NCBI GenBank assembly: GCA_027618565.1
Contig: JAQCEQ010000019.1
Coordinates: forward strand, 1 to 54,655
Direction: 5' to 3'
Length of the DNA stretch: 54,655 nt
Source of the DNA: Planctomycetota bacterium
GTDB taxonomy: Bacteria; Planctomycetota; Phycisphaerae; Phycisphaerales; SM1A02
This document shows, one piece after another, positions 34,879 through 42,749 of the stretch. Made by a program: the position numbers and the translations under genes. Numbering within the stretch: position 1 is the first letter of the stretch; the number at the start of each line of letters is the position of its first letter. The notes beneath the pieces are model-generated. The model was not told where the DNA came from. It saw nothing but the letters and a program-made list of their open reading frames with translations, and searched no databases.

Positions 34879-35405
34879 GAGGTGGACTCCGATGCGCCGC
34901 CGGTGCCGGAGGACGGTTCACCAACGGCGGGTCGAGCCTCGGCCAGGTCCGCCAACTGGTCTCGCAACCGCGCGGCGCGCTCGTACTGCTCCGCGGTGAC
35001 AGCGGCCTCCAGCTCTCGCACCAGGCGCGCGCGGGTCAATCGATGCGCCTCATCCACGGACGCATGCGCGGGCGACTCGCCATGGTGGGCCGTCGCCCCG
35101 CCCTGTGTGGCGATGATGGCCGCTTCCAGGGCCTCTCCGAGTGCGTCGTAGCAGTGGGCGCACCCCAGGCGCGAGGACTTCTTGAAGTCGGCCAGCGAGA
35201 GGCCACAATGAGCGCAGAGCATCACCGGCGGACGCTGTCGGCGCTTGCCCTGGGACGCCAGGAGCTGTGCGATGGGCTGCGCGCTTGGAATGCTCAGGCC
35301 TGCCTCGATGGCGTGCTCGAGGCACAGGTGCACCTCCGACTTTTCGCCGTTGTTGATCATGATTTCATGGACGGACGCGGGCTTGCCGCAAACGTCGCAA
35401 CGCAT
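34875..35405 (-). CDS. mcsA: McsA, zinc-finger activator of McsB
   Basis: 176 residues. Two treble-clef-like zinc sites: Cys3, Cys6 and Cys28 with His31 nearby, then Cys64, Cys67, Cys82 and Cys85 (CAHCGLSLADF, LGCAHCYDAL). Residues 126-160 are a UVR motif (ARLVRELEAAVTAEQYERAA). McsA activates McsB and links it to ClpC in Bacillus. The gene is 9 bases after kdsA; TAGACT 6 bases before its ATG uses the kdsA stop codon TAG. Confidence 0.9.
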   Translation of the reverse strand: MRCDVCGKPASVHEIMINNGEKSEVHLCLEHAIEAGLSIPSAQPIAQLLASQGKRRQRPPVMLCAHCGLSLADFKKSSRLGCAHCYDALGEALEAAIIATQGGATAHHGESPAHASVDEAHRLTRARLVRELEAAVTAEQYERAARLRDQLADLAEARPAVGEPSSGTGGASESTS

Positions 35406-35411
35406 GATCGC

Positions 35412-35417
35412 AGTCTA
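35412..35417 (-). promoter_or_regulatory. TAGACT -10-like element of mcsA, containing the kdsA stop
   Basis: TANNNT hexamer 6 bases before the mcsA ATG; its TAG is the kdsA stop codon (35417-35415). It may give mcsAB expression independent of kdsA. Confidence 0.45.
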
Positions 35418-36299
35418 GCCGTTCGGGACGCTTGCCAAGGCCCTTCGGATCGCCGCGAGCGACGCGAGCAGCGCGGGCACGGCATCCAGCCGCATGCTTG
35501 TCGAGCGATCGCTGCTGGCCTTGGAGGGCTCGGGATGGCACTCCAGAAACACGGCCTGGACGCCCGCCGCCACCGCGGCGCGCGCCAGAAGAGGTGCGCG
35601 ATCGGGGCGGCCGCCGCTCCCCGAACCTTCCGCGCCGGGGAGCTGCGTGCTGTGTGTGACATCGAAACAGACGGGCACGCCAGTGGACTGCCCTGACTGG
35701 ATCATGTCGCCGATCCCCACAAAGTCGTTGACCAGCCGGTGGTAGCCGAAGAAGGTTCCCCTCTCGGTGAGCATCACGCCGCCGGCGCCAGCCGCGCGGA
35801 CCTTCTCGATGGCGCCATTCATCTCCGCGGGCGCCATGAACTGTCCCTTCTTGATGTTCACCACCTTGCCTGTCTTGCCGGCGGCAGCAAGGAGATCCGT
35901 CTGTCGCGAGAGGAACGCCGGGATCTGGAGGATGTCCACGCACTCCGCCGCGGCGGCCGCGTGGGCTGGCTCGTGGATGTCGGTGGTGGTGGGCACTCCA
36001 AACGCCTCTCCGACGGCCTTGATGCGTTCGCAACCCGCCTGCAGGCCCGGTCCTCGCGCGCTGCCGAGGCTGGATCGATTCGCCTTGTCAAAGCTGGCCT
36101 TGAAGACATAGAGCATGCCCTGTTCGCGGCACGCCTCCGTCAGGCAGGCTGCGATCTGGTGATTGGTTGCGTCGTCCTCCAGCACACACGGGCCGCCAAT
36201 CACGACCAGCGGGGACTGCCAAGGGGTCTGGGTCGGCCCCGCAGGCGGCGTCGCGGGAGGGAACAGGGCGCGCGTGAGGGTGTTGATTGGGGTGGGCAT
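35415..36299 (-). CDS. kdsA: 3-deoxy-8-phosphooctulonate (KDO-8-P) synthase
   Basis: 294 residues. KASFDKANRSS, RGPGLQAGCERI, TERGTFFGYHRLV, DVTHSTQLPG and ECHPEPSKASSD are family signatures. The N-terminal GGPCVLED has Cys where the metal-independent E. coli enzyme has Asn, which points to the metal-dependent class. It condenses arabinose-5-phosphate with phosphoenolpyruvate to make KDO-8-P for the lipopolysaccharide core, in line with the lipid A genes. The ATG at 36299 has no TANNNT or SD directly upstream. Confidence 0.93.
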   Translation of the reverse strand: MPTPINTLTRALFPPATPPAGPTQTPWQSPLVVIGGPCVLEDDATNHQIAACLTEACREQGMLYVFKASFDKANRSSLGSARGPGLQAGCERIKAVGEAFGVPTTTDIHEPAHAAAAAECVDILQIPAFLSRQTDLLAAAGKTGKVVNIKKGQFMAPAEMNGAIEKVRAAGAGGVMLTERGTFFGYHRLVNDFVGIGDMIQSGQSTGVPVCFDVTHSTQLPGAEGSGSGGRPDRAPLLARAAVAAGVQAVFLECHPEPSKASSDRSTSMRLDAVPALLASLAAIRRALASVPNG

Positions 36300-36531
36300 G
36301 GGTCGATCGCTGGAATGGAACATTCTCCCCGATCCGGCGCGAGTGCGCCAGAAGTGGGATCCAGGGCCTCGCACGGGTCCTGCAATGGGCTTCGGGGGGG
36401 TGGTGCGGGTCCCCGATGGCGATCCTGAAGAACTTTCGACCTGTTGCTTGAGCGAGGGGATTTCGTATCCGACAGTCGTTGGGAACGAGGCGCCACCAGG
36501 GATGTGAAGGTGCGGCGCCAGGAGGTCAATC

Positions 36532-37323
36532 GTGCGTCCAGTACCCCTTGAACCACAGCCATTCACTGAGTGCGTCATCCGACTCGTCCGTCGCCACTGG
36601 CCTGCCCGAAAGGCGCAGTCCGCCGGAGAACTCCGGATCGTGGTGGATGGGCGCGTTCTCTCCCTGGAGAACCTCCACCGGCTGGTCTCCCAGGGGTCAC
36701 GGCCTGCCCGTGAGGTGATTCGCACCTACTTCGACCGCGTGTTCGAGGGTGACCTGCTGGCCTCCAGCGATGTGCCCTTCGCCGTGGCTCGTCCGCGCAT
36801 CATGCCCCGATTGCAGCCGGAGTCCATCTTCGAGACGGTGGAGTCGACGCAGATCGCGCACATGCCGTATGTCAACGGGACTGTGATCGTCTATGTCCTG
36901 GACCTGCCGGACATGACCGTCAGCATCTCGACGGAACAGGTCGTCCGGTGGGGCCTGGAGCTTGATGAACTGGACGGGATCGCACGCGAAAACCTGTCTC
37001 GATACGCGCCGGAGCTCAAGCTCCAGGTGGTGGAGTCCAAGGATGGCGGCCGTGCGGTGGTCTTCAACCTGCGCGACGGCTACGACGCGGCACGACTGCT
37101 GATCGGCTCCTTGTGGCGGAGGCTGGCACCGGAGCTCAAGGGCAACTTCCTGGTGGCGGTCCCGGCACGCGACATCTTCGTCGCGATCACGGAGAACCCG
37201 CCTGGATTCGTGGACCGCATCCACGACCGCGTGGCCGAGGACTACCAGCGCCTCCCGTACCCGATCTCGAAGGAATTCTTCCTCGTGACGCGCGACGGCG
37301 TGGCGGGCACAGCCGCGGCGTGA
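36532..37323 (+). CDS. DUF1444 family protein
   Basis: 263 residues, cytoplasmic by sequence. LRIVVDGRVLSLENLHRLVS at 34-53, IMPRLQP, AHMPYVNGTVIVYVLDLPDM and a C-terminal DYQRLPYPISKEFFLV fit the DUF1444 (YtpQ-like) family of unknown role. The GTG start has a strong SD, GGAGG at 36521-36525, 6 bases upstream, in contrast to the leaderless neighbours. The 230 bases upstream hold no other gene I can see. Confidence 0.72.
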   Translation: MRPVPLEPQPFTECVIRLVRRHWPARKAQSAGELRIVVDGRVLSLENLHRLVSQGSRPAREVIRTYFDRVFEGDLLASSDVPFAVARPRIMPRLQPESIFETVESTQIAHMPYVNGTVIVYVLDLPDMTVSISTEQVVRWGLELDELDGIARENLSRYAPELKLQVVESKDGGRAVVFNLRDGYDAARLLIGSLWRRLAPELKGNFLVAVPARDIFVAITENPPGFVDRIHDRVAEDYQRLPYPISKEFFLVTRDGVAGTAAA

Positions 37324-37347
37324 TTGACCCCGACGCGTGGCGCCAGT

Positions 37348-37743
37348 TCAGGCGGGCTCGAAACGGGCGCCGCTCTCCAGGTAGCCGTTGACCAGGTCGC
37401 CGTGCCGAAATGCGCTGGCGGCTTGACCTTTGGGGACATCGATCCACATGGGGACGATGACATCGGCAAGGATGCGATTGGTGACGGGATCCGTCCCGAT
37501 CACGCGGCCTTGAACGATTCGCGGTGATCCTTCGAGCGGTTCGATGAAGATGCCGCCGCCCTGCGCCAGGTGCAGCTTCAAGGCCTTGGCGTGCACTCGA
37601 CCGGCAATCTTGCCTGAGGCAGAGGCGGGGGACACGAGGATCAGCTGGTAGTTGGAGTGGGGGACCGCAAACATGGGCTCGCCGCCCTGAGGGCGCACGA
37701 GATGCGCAATGTCACGCGCGATGCCAGCGGTCGTGGTGGACAT
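37348..37743 (-). CDS. Hypothetical protein, beta-rich
   Basis: 131 residues, not recognised. It is mostly strands: MFAVPHSNYQLILVSPAS, KIAGRVHAKALKLHL, GGIFIEPL, RIVQGRVIGTD, ADVIVPMWIDV. A small beta barrel is plausible. No signal peptide and no catalytic motif. It follows pabA with 12 bases between, and TAGGCT 9 bases before its ATG includes the pabA stop codon. Codon use looks like its neighbours, so it is probably real. Confidence 0.6.
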   Translation of the reverse strand: MSTTTAGIARDIAHLVRPQGGEPMFAVPHSNYQLILVSPASASGKIAGRVHAKALKLHLAQGGGIFIEPLEGSPRIVQGRVIGTDPVTNRILADVIVPMWIDVPKGQAASAFRHGDLVNGYLESGARFEPA

Positions 37744-37752
37744 GGGGCGCGA

Positions 37753-37758
37753 AGCCTA
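37753..37758 (-). promoter_or_regulatory. TAGGCT -10-like element containing the pabA stop
   Basis: TANNNT hexamer 9 bases before the ATG at 37743. Its TAG is the stop codon of pabA (37758-37756). Confidence 0.45.
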
Positions 37759-38373
37759 GCAGCCAATCCCCGTGGCAGCGCCCAGCGCGACGAAGTTGCG
37801 GAGGAGGTCGTAGCCATGTGGCGTCATGAAGCTCTCGGGGTGGAACTGCACTCCATCCAGCGGTGCGCTGCAGGGAGTCGAACGACCGGCACCCTTCCAC
37901 CGCAGCCCCATCACCTCTCCGGTCTCCAGCCACGCGGACACGTCGTAGTCCGGCGAGACTGTTGCGCGGTCCACGATGAGCGAGTGGTATCGAGCGGCCT
38001 CGAACGGCGATGGGAGTCCCCGGAAGATCCCCATTCCGTCGTGGTGGACCAGGCTGGCCTTGCCGTGGACCGGAGTGTCACTGCGCCGAACGACCATCCC
38101 GGCGCAGTCCCCGATGGCCTGGTGCCCCAGGCAGACTCCCAGGATCGGACAGAGACCACGGAGTTCTCGGACGATGTCGCGGCACACGCCGCTCTCCGAT
38201 GGCGTGCAGGGACCCGGCGAGAGCACGATGTGGCTTGGTGCCAGCGCGCGCACGCCTCCCGTGTCGATCTCGTCATTGCGCACCACGCGCACCTCGAGCG
38301 CGGGGGCGACCTCACCCAATCGATGGACCAGGTTCCAGGTGAAGGAGTCGTAGTTGTCGATGAGAAGCAGCAT
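37756..38373 (-). CDS. pabA: Anthranilate/aminodeoxychorismate synthase glutamine amidotransferase
   Basis: 205 residues of a class I glutamine amidotransferase. LLLIDNYDSFTWNLVHRLGE starts the family pattern, VLSPGPCTPSESG follows, Cys in GVCLGHQAIG is the nucleophile, and GVQFHPES carries the catalytic His and Glu. It supplies ammonia for anthranilate or aminodeoxychorismate synthesis; which one is unclear without the synthase partner (trpE/pabB is absent here). A small insertion (KGAGRSTPCSAP) precedes the His-Glu motif. It is 27 bases after the beta-repeat gene. Confidence 0.9.
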   Translation of the reverse strand: MLLLIDNYDSFTWNLVHRLGEVAPALEVRVVRNDEIDTGGVRALAPSHIVLSPGPCTPSESGVCRDIVRELRGLCPILGVCLGHQAIGDCAGMVVRRSDTPVHGKASLVHHDGMGIFRGLPSPFEAARYHSLIVDRATVSPDYDVSAWLETGEVMGLRWKGAGRSTPCSAPLDGVQFHPESFMTPHGYDLLRNFVALGAATGIGC

Positions 38374-38400
38374 CCCTGCGTGTTTCGAACTTCGCAGCCG

Positions 38401-39435
38401 CTATCGAATGCCCATCCCGAGGACACGCTTGGAAGTGCCTTCGCCATTGAAGACGGCCACTTCGCCGGCGCCCAGGATGTCCACGCCGACACGGGCGATC
38501 TGGATTCCCGCTCCGGAACGGATGGACACCGCGCCGCCATCGGCGTCACTAGCGGGTCCCGCCACCAAGACCGTGCGAGCCTGCGCATCCGCCAGGTTGA
38601 GAAGGCCGCCGCCCTGGCTGGCACCGAGGCCGACCAACTTCCTCGCGCCTTCATACAGGGACAGCAGGGAACCGCCGTCGGCAGTGGCTTGCAATTCCGC
38701 CACACGCTTCCCCATGCGGTCGGAGATCGCGACGACTCCACCCTCGCTCCCCAGCGAGAGCGAGGCGCTGCCTCCAGTGGGGTGCTGGACATCAACGCGC
38801 CCGCCGTTGGGATCACTTGAGACGGTAGCGAGCCGTCGACCCTCGAAGTCCGTCAGCGCCACGGATCCGCCCGCCTCCGAGGCGCCCAAGGACACGCCCA
38901 TCAGCGTGCCTCCCTGCAGGACGGCGATGGACGACTCGTTGGCGTTGGCCTTCAGGCTCACCGACTCGCGGGAGTCCGGCCCCGTGGCCAGCGCAATCAT
39001 CGATCCGGCGTTGACGGATCGAAGCGCGAGGCTGGCGGAGCCGTCGTTGGCGCGCAACTCGGCGCTGGCACCGTCGCCCGATGCGAAGAGCCCGGCGACA
39101 TTGCGGCCCGCGCTGTTCCAGAGGATGATGTCCCCGCCATCGGGATTGCAGCCCAATCGCACGACGTTGGCACCGCGGGCGTTCCACAGGTCCAGGCGCC
39201 CCTCGCCGGCGGTCGTCGCGGCCGCCATCACCACCTTGCCGTGCGCATCCACGATCTCCAGGCGGTTGGTCCTGATCACCTCGGGCACCCGGGCGTTCTG
39301 CATCGCGGCCAGGCCGCCCACGGCGAGGAGCGGGGCGACGAGCGCAAGGGCTCCGAGTCGCCAGCGTCGGTTCTCCCGCTGAAGCGAGGTGAGTCGGTGC
39401 TCAAGGGTCACGAGGCGCTCGGAAGTCGTGGTCAT
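38401..39435 (-). CDS. Membrane-anchored protein with beta-strand repeats
   Basis: 344 residues, not recognised. Residues 1-22 are a short coiled coil (LVTLEHRLTSLQRENRR), 25-45 one transmembrane helix. Residues 55-335 consist of roughly 11 repeats of about 24-26 residues with the form GGxVxLxxxxGxxVAxLxA, e.g. GGSVALTDFEGRRLATVSSD, GGVVAISDRMGKRVAELQAT, GGSLLSLYEGARKLVGLGAS. This predicts a beta solenoid or propeller outside the cytoplasm. GGAG 4 bases before the ATG may be an SD. A TATCCT on the minus strand near 39511 may be its -10. The function is unknown. Confidence 0.7.
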   Translation of the reverse strand: MTTTSERLVTLEHRLTSLQRENRRWRLGALALVAPLLAVGGLAAMQNARVPEVIRTNRLEIVDAHGKVVMAAATTAGEGRLDLWNARGANVVRLGCNPDGGDIILWNSAGRNVAGLFASGDGASAELRANDGSASLALRSVNAGSMIALATGPDSRESVSLKANANESSIAVLQGGTLMGVSLGASEAGGSVALTDFEGRRLATVSSDPNGGRVDVQHPTGGSASLSLGSEGGVVAISDRMGKRVAELQATADGGSLLSLYEGARKLVGLGASQGGGLLNLADAQARTVLVAGPASDADGGAVSIRSGAGIQIARVGVDILGAGEVAVFNGEGTSKRVLGMGIR

Positions 39436-39547
39436 GGTGGCTCCAATGTCTTGTGAAGAGGCGAGGTGGCGGCCATTCAGGCATCCCGACGAATCGGCGG
39501 GGAACCGTTAGGATAGCCCTGACGCTGCGCACGGCGGCGCGCCCGAA

Positions 39548-40783
39548 ATGGCAGGACCGATCCGCAGCTCCAGACCAGCATCGCCCGCCGCCGGACATGT
39601 CGGCGTGGCGCTCCTTGGCACAAAGTTCATGGGGCGTGCCCACTCCAATGCGTGGGGTGCGGCTCCCAAGTTCTTCGACCTTCCGATGACCACCAGCCTG
39701 GAGGTGGTGGCGGGTCGTGACATCGCACAAACGCACGCCTTTGCCAAGCGCTGGGGCTGGCGGCAGGCCACCGCTGAGTGGCGCGACGCGATCGAAGACC
39801 CCATGGTGTCGCTGGTCGATGTCGCCACCCCCAACCATGTGCACCGCGAGCAGTCGATTGCCGCACTGGAGGCGGGGCGGAGCGTGGCGTGCGAGAAGCC
39901 ACTGGCGGGCACTTTGGTGCACGCTCGCGAGATGGCCACGGCCGCGCGAAAGGTCAAGAAGTGCCGCACGTTTGTCTGGTTCAACTACCGGCGCTGCCCA
40001 GCGGTCGCCCTGGCGCACCAACTGGTCCGCGAGGGGAAGCTTGGCCGCATCTTCCATGTCCGTGCCAGCTATCTCCAGGACTGGGGTGGCCCTGCCACGC
40101 CGCTCCTGTGGCGATTCCAAGCCTCCAAGGCCGGATCAGGGGCCCACGGGGATCTGAACGCGCACATCATCGACATGGCCAGATTCATCACGGGCCTGGA
40201 ATTCCAGGAGGTCGTGGGGGCAATCGAGGAGACCTTTGTCAAGGAACGAGAGATCCTGGATGCGGCGGCGCGAGCGCCTGCCATTTCCGCCGGCGGTGCC
40301 AAGCGCTCTCCCGGGAAACTGGGCCGGTCCAATGTCGATGACGCCGTCCTGTTCCTGGCGCGCTTCAGGGGTGGCGCCATCGGCAGTTTCGAGGCCACAC
40401 GCCTGGCGACCGGCAACAAGAACCGCAACGCGATCGAGGTGAACGGCGAGCACGGCTCGATCGCCTTCGACTTTGAGCGCATGAATGAGTTGCGATGGTG
40501 GGACAACACGCTTCCCCAACGGCTGCGCGGCTGGTCCACGATCAACTGCACGGAGTCCGTGCACCCGTACGCAGGGAATTACTGGCCAAGCGCGCACCTC
40601 ATCGGGTACGAGCACGGGTTCACCAGCATGGCGGCGGACATCGTGCGTGTCTTGGGCGGCGAGAGTCCGCTGGTGCCGCTCCCTGACTTTGACGATGCGC
40701 TCCAGACGCAGGCGGTGCTTGAGGCGGCGCTGGTCGCTGCCCGCAAGCGCGTGCCGGTCCGCATCAAGGATGTCCTTCGCTAG
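39548..40783 (+). CDS. Gfo/Idh/MocA family oxidoreductase
   Basis: 411 residues. A Rossmann domain begins with VGVALLGTKFMGRAHSNAW and includes VDVATPNHVHREQSIAALEA and VACEKPLAG, the EKP motif of the family (catalytic Lys). The C-terminal domain has GPTG-like AHGDLNAHIIDMARFI (HxxD-type motif). It oxidises or isomerises a sugar or inositol using NAD(P). Planctomycetes carry many paralogues, so the substrate is not predictable. It is convergent with the RluA gene, overlapping 4 bases. Confidence 0.88.
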   Translation: MAGPIRSSRPASPAAGHVGVALLGTKFMGRAHSNAWGAAPKFFDLPMTTSLEVVAGRDIAQTHAFAKRWGWRQATAEWRDAIEDPMVSLVDVATPNHVHREQSIAALEAGRSVACEKPLAGTLVHAREMATAARKVKKCRTFVWFNYRRCPAVALAHQLVREGKLGRIFHVRASYLQDWGGPATPLLWRFQASKAGSGAHGDLNAHIIDMARFITGLEFQEVVGAIEETFVKEREILDAAARAPAISAGGAKRSPGKLGRSNVDDAVLFLARFRGGAIGSFEATRLATGNKNRNAIEVNGEHGSIAFDFERMNELRWWDNTLPQRLRGWSTINCTESVHPYAGNYWPSAHLIGYEHGFTSMAADIVRVLGGESPLVPLPDFDDALQTQAVLEAALVAARKRVPVRIKDVLR

Positions 40784-41520
40784 CCCGCGTGGGGGGCGCT
40801 GTCCGCGTCTCCCGCAGCTCGACGGAGCGGCGCGATGTCGCGCAGCGCAAACGGGGCGGGGGCGGGAAATGAGACGCGCTCGCCGGTTCCGGGGTGCGTG
40901 AACTCCAGCACGGCGGCGTGCAGGCACAGTCGAGGAGACTGGCCAATTCGCTCTGGCGGTGCGTAGAGATCGTCCCCCAGGATGGGATGGCCGATCGAGA
41001 GGAGGTGGAGGCGGAGCTGGTGCCCGCGTCCCGTCTGCGGGACCAGGCGCACGCATGAGGCGTCCCGTTCAGGGCAACCGTCCACCAGTTCCCAGTGGGT
41101 GACGGAGGGCCGGCCATGCACGTGGTCAATGAGCTGCCTGGGTGGATGCTCAAGGTCCTTGCGAATCGGTGCATCGATCGTGCCGCTCCTGGCCTGCGGA
41201 ATTCCCGCGACGATCGCCGTGTATTCCTTGCGCACCTCTCGCCGCTCGAAGGCCATCGACAGGCTCCGATGGCTCTCGGCGTCGCGTGCCATAACGATGA
41301 CCCCGCTCGTGTCCCGGTCCAAGCGGTGGACGATCCGTGCACCGGGAATCTGCGCGGCGACCCGGCTGGCCAGGCAATCGGCCTTCTCGGGACCGATGCC
41401 GGGAACCGAGAGGAGACCGCTGGACTTGTCCAGGACCACCACCCACTGGTCGACATGGAGGGCGACCCATCCGGCATCGCCAGCGGGCACTCGATTCAGG
41501 CCTTCAGCGCCTACACTCAT
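40780..41520 (-). CDS. RluA family pseudouridine synthase
   Basis: 246 residues. VVVLDKSSGLLSVPG and the catalytic RIVHRLDRDTSGVIVMARDA (Asp in HRLDRDTSG) are diagnostic, followed by LVPQTGRGHQLRLHLLSIGH, where Q-GR-HQ-R-H is the family's second motif. It has no S4 domain, as in RluA itself. It isomerises specific uridines in rRNA or tRNA; the target is not determined. The ATG at 41520 is chosen because residues before it lack similarity. Confidence 0.9.
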   Translation of the reverse strand: MSVGAEGLNRVPAGDAGWVALHVDQWVVVLDKSSGLLSVPGIGPEKADCLASRVAAQIPGARIVHRLDRDTSGVIVMARDAESHRSLSMAFERREVRKEYTAIVAGIPQARSGTIDAPIRKDLEHPPRQLIDHVHGRPSVTHWELVDGCPERDASCVRLVPQTGRGHQLRLHLLSIGHPILGDDLYAPPERIGQSPRLCLHAAVLEFTHPGTGERVSFPAPAPFALRDIAPLRRAAGDADSAPHAG

Positions 41521-41575
41521 TGACCCATTCTCGCACAGTCCCGACCGACCGTCCCACGCCGAAGACACCGCCCTC

Positions 41576-42745
41576 ATGCGCATCCTCGCCCTCAGCCTCG
41601 CCCTCAGCCTCGCCCTCAGCATCGTTGTGCTCTCTTCGGCATCTGCCTCGGGGCAGGGATCGGCCACCGGCGAAGGCGACTGGCAAGCCCAGGAGTCTTC
41701 CCGTGTGCGCAACGCAGTCCAACTGACCTTTGGGGATCGATTCACCCGCGCGGGAGAGGCGTACTTTTCTCCCGACGAGCGCTCCATCGTTTTCCAAGCG
41801 ATCGAAGTGCCCAGGGACGGCGAAGCGGCGAGCCCGTTCTATTCGATGTATGTGGCTGACCTAGCCCACGAGACTGGAGTCGCCTCGCTCAAGAACATCC
41901 GCCGCGTGAGCCCCCCCGGGACCGCCAACACCTGCGGCTGGTTTGACGCCACCAACCCCGGCACGCTCCTCTTTGCCAGCACCGTGACGCCGCCAACGAA
42001 TGAGGAGGCCTCCGGATACCAGCGCGGCTCGGGCCGCTACCGATGGGCTTTCCCGCGCGAGATGCGAATCGTGTCGGTGAACCTGAGCCATGTGGACGGG
42101 ACCGCCGCACCTCTCAAGACCGTCGTGGGCGAGGGCACGGGGTATGTCGCCGAGGGAAGCCTGAGCCCGGACGGACGCTGGCTCGTGTACTGCCGAATCA
42201 TCGACGGGGACGCGCAGCTCTATGTGCTGGACCGGCACGCCGGCAAGGACCTGCCGCTGGTCACCGCGCGCGGGTACGACGGCGGGCCCTTCTTCTCGCC
42301 GTGCGGCAAGCGCATCTGCTACCGGAGCGATCGCGAGGGGAACGACCTGCTCCAGCTCTTCGTCGCCGACCTTGCGTTCAACGCTGCGGGCGAGATCACC
42401 GGCGTGGCGCAGGAACACCAACTCACTCGTGACGAGGCCGTCAACTGGGCGCCATTCTGGATGCCTGACGGCTCGCACCTGGTCTACGCCACCAGCCGCG
42501 AGGGACACACCAACTATGAGGTGTTCGAGATAGAGGCGCCTCCGCTCGGGACGACCCAGGCCAGCGACCGGCTCCCGACACCCGTACGCCTCACGCATGC
42601 GCCTCGCGCCGATGTGCTGCCCGTGGTGAGCCAGAGCGGTCGTCGGCTCCTGTGGACCAGCCAGCGCTCCGAGGACCACTCCTCTCAGCTCTGGATCGCC
42701 GAACTTGTCCCGGCTCACGCGGAGCCAGCCACGCCAGGGAGTTGA
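41576..42745 (+). CDS. Exported TolB-like beta-propeller protein
   Basis: 389 residues. The signal peptide MRILALSLALSLALS contains a threefold 12-base repeat. PD40/WD40-like blades follow: AYFSPDERSIVFQAIEV, GSLSPDGRWLVYCRIIDGD, FFSPCGKRICYRSDREGND, FWMPDGSHLVYATSREGHTN and VSQSGRRLLWTSQRSEDHS. Such periplasmic propellers bind proteins or glycans; TolB partners Pal. No tol or pal genes are near. TACACT at 41512-41517 may be the -10 with a leader of about 50 bases. nadB follows after 4 bases. Confidence 0.8.
   Translation: MRILALSLALSLALSIVVLSSASASGQGSATGEGDWQAQESSRVRNAVQLTFGDRFTRAGEAYFSPDERSIVFQAIEVPRDGEAASPFYSMYVADLAHETGVASLKNIRRVSPPGTANTCGWFDATNPGTLLFASTVTPPTNEEASGYQRGSGRYRWAFPREMRIVSVNLSHVDGTAAPLKTVVGEGTGYVAEGSLSPDGRWLVYCRIIDGDAQLYVLDRHAGKDLPLVTARGYDGGPFFSPCGKRICYRSDREGNDLLQLFVADLAFNAAGEITGVAQEHQLTRDEAVNWAPFWMPDGSHLVYATSREGHTNYEVFEIEAPPLGTTQASDRLPTPVRLTHAPRADVLPVVSQSGRRLLWTSQRSEDHSSQLWIAELVPAHAEPATPGS
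41585..41620 (+). repeat. Three perfect 12-bp tandem repeats in a signal peptide
   Basis: CTCGCCCTCAGC three times without a mismatch, coding Leu-Ala-Leu-Ser three times in the hydrophobic core of the signal peptide. Copy number changes would keep the frame. Confidence 0.9.
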
Positions 42746-42749
42746 CCCG

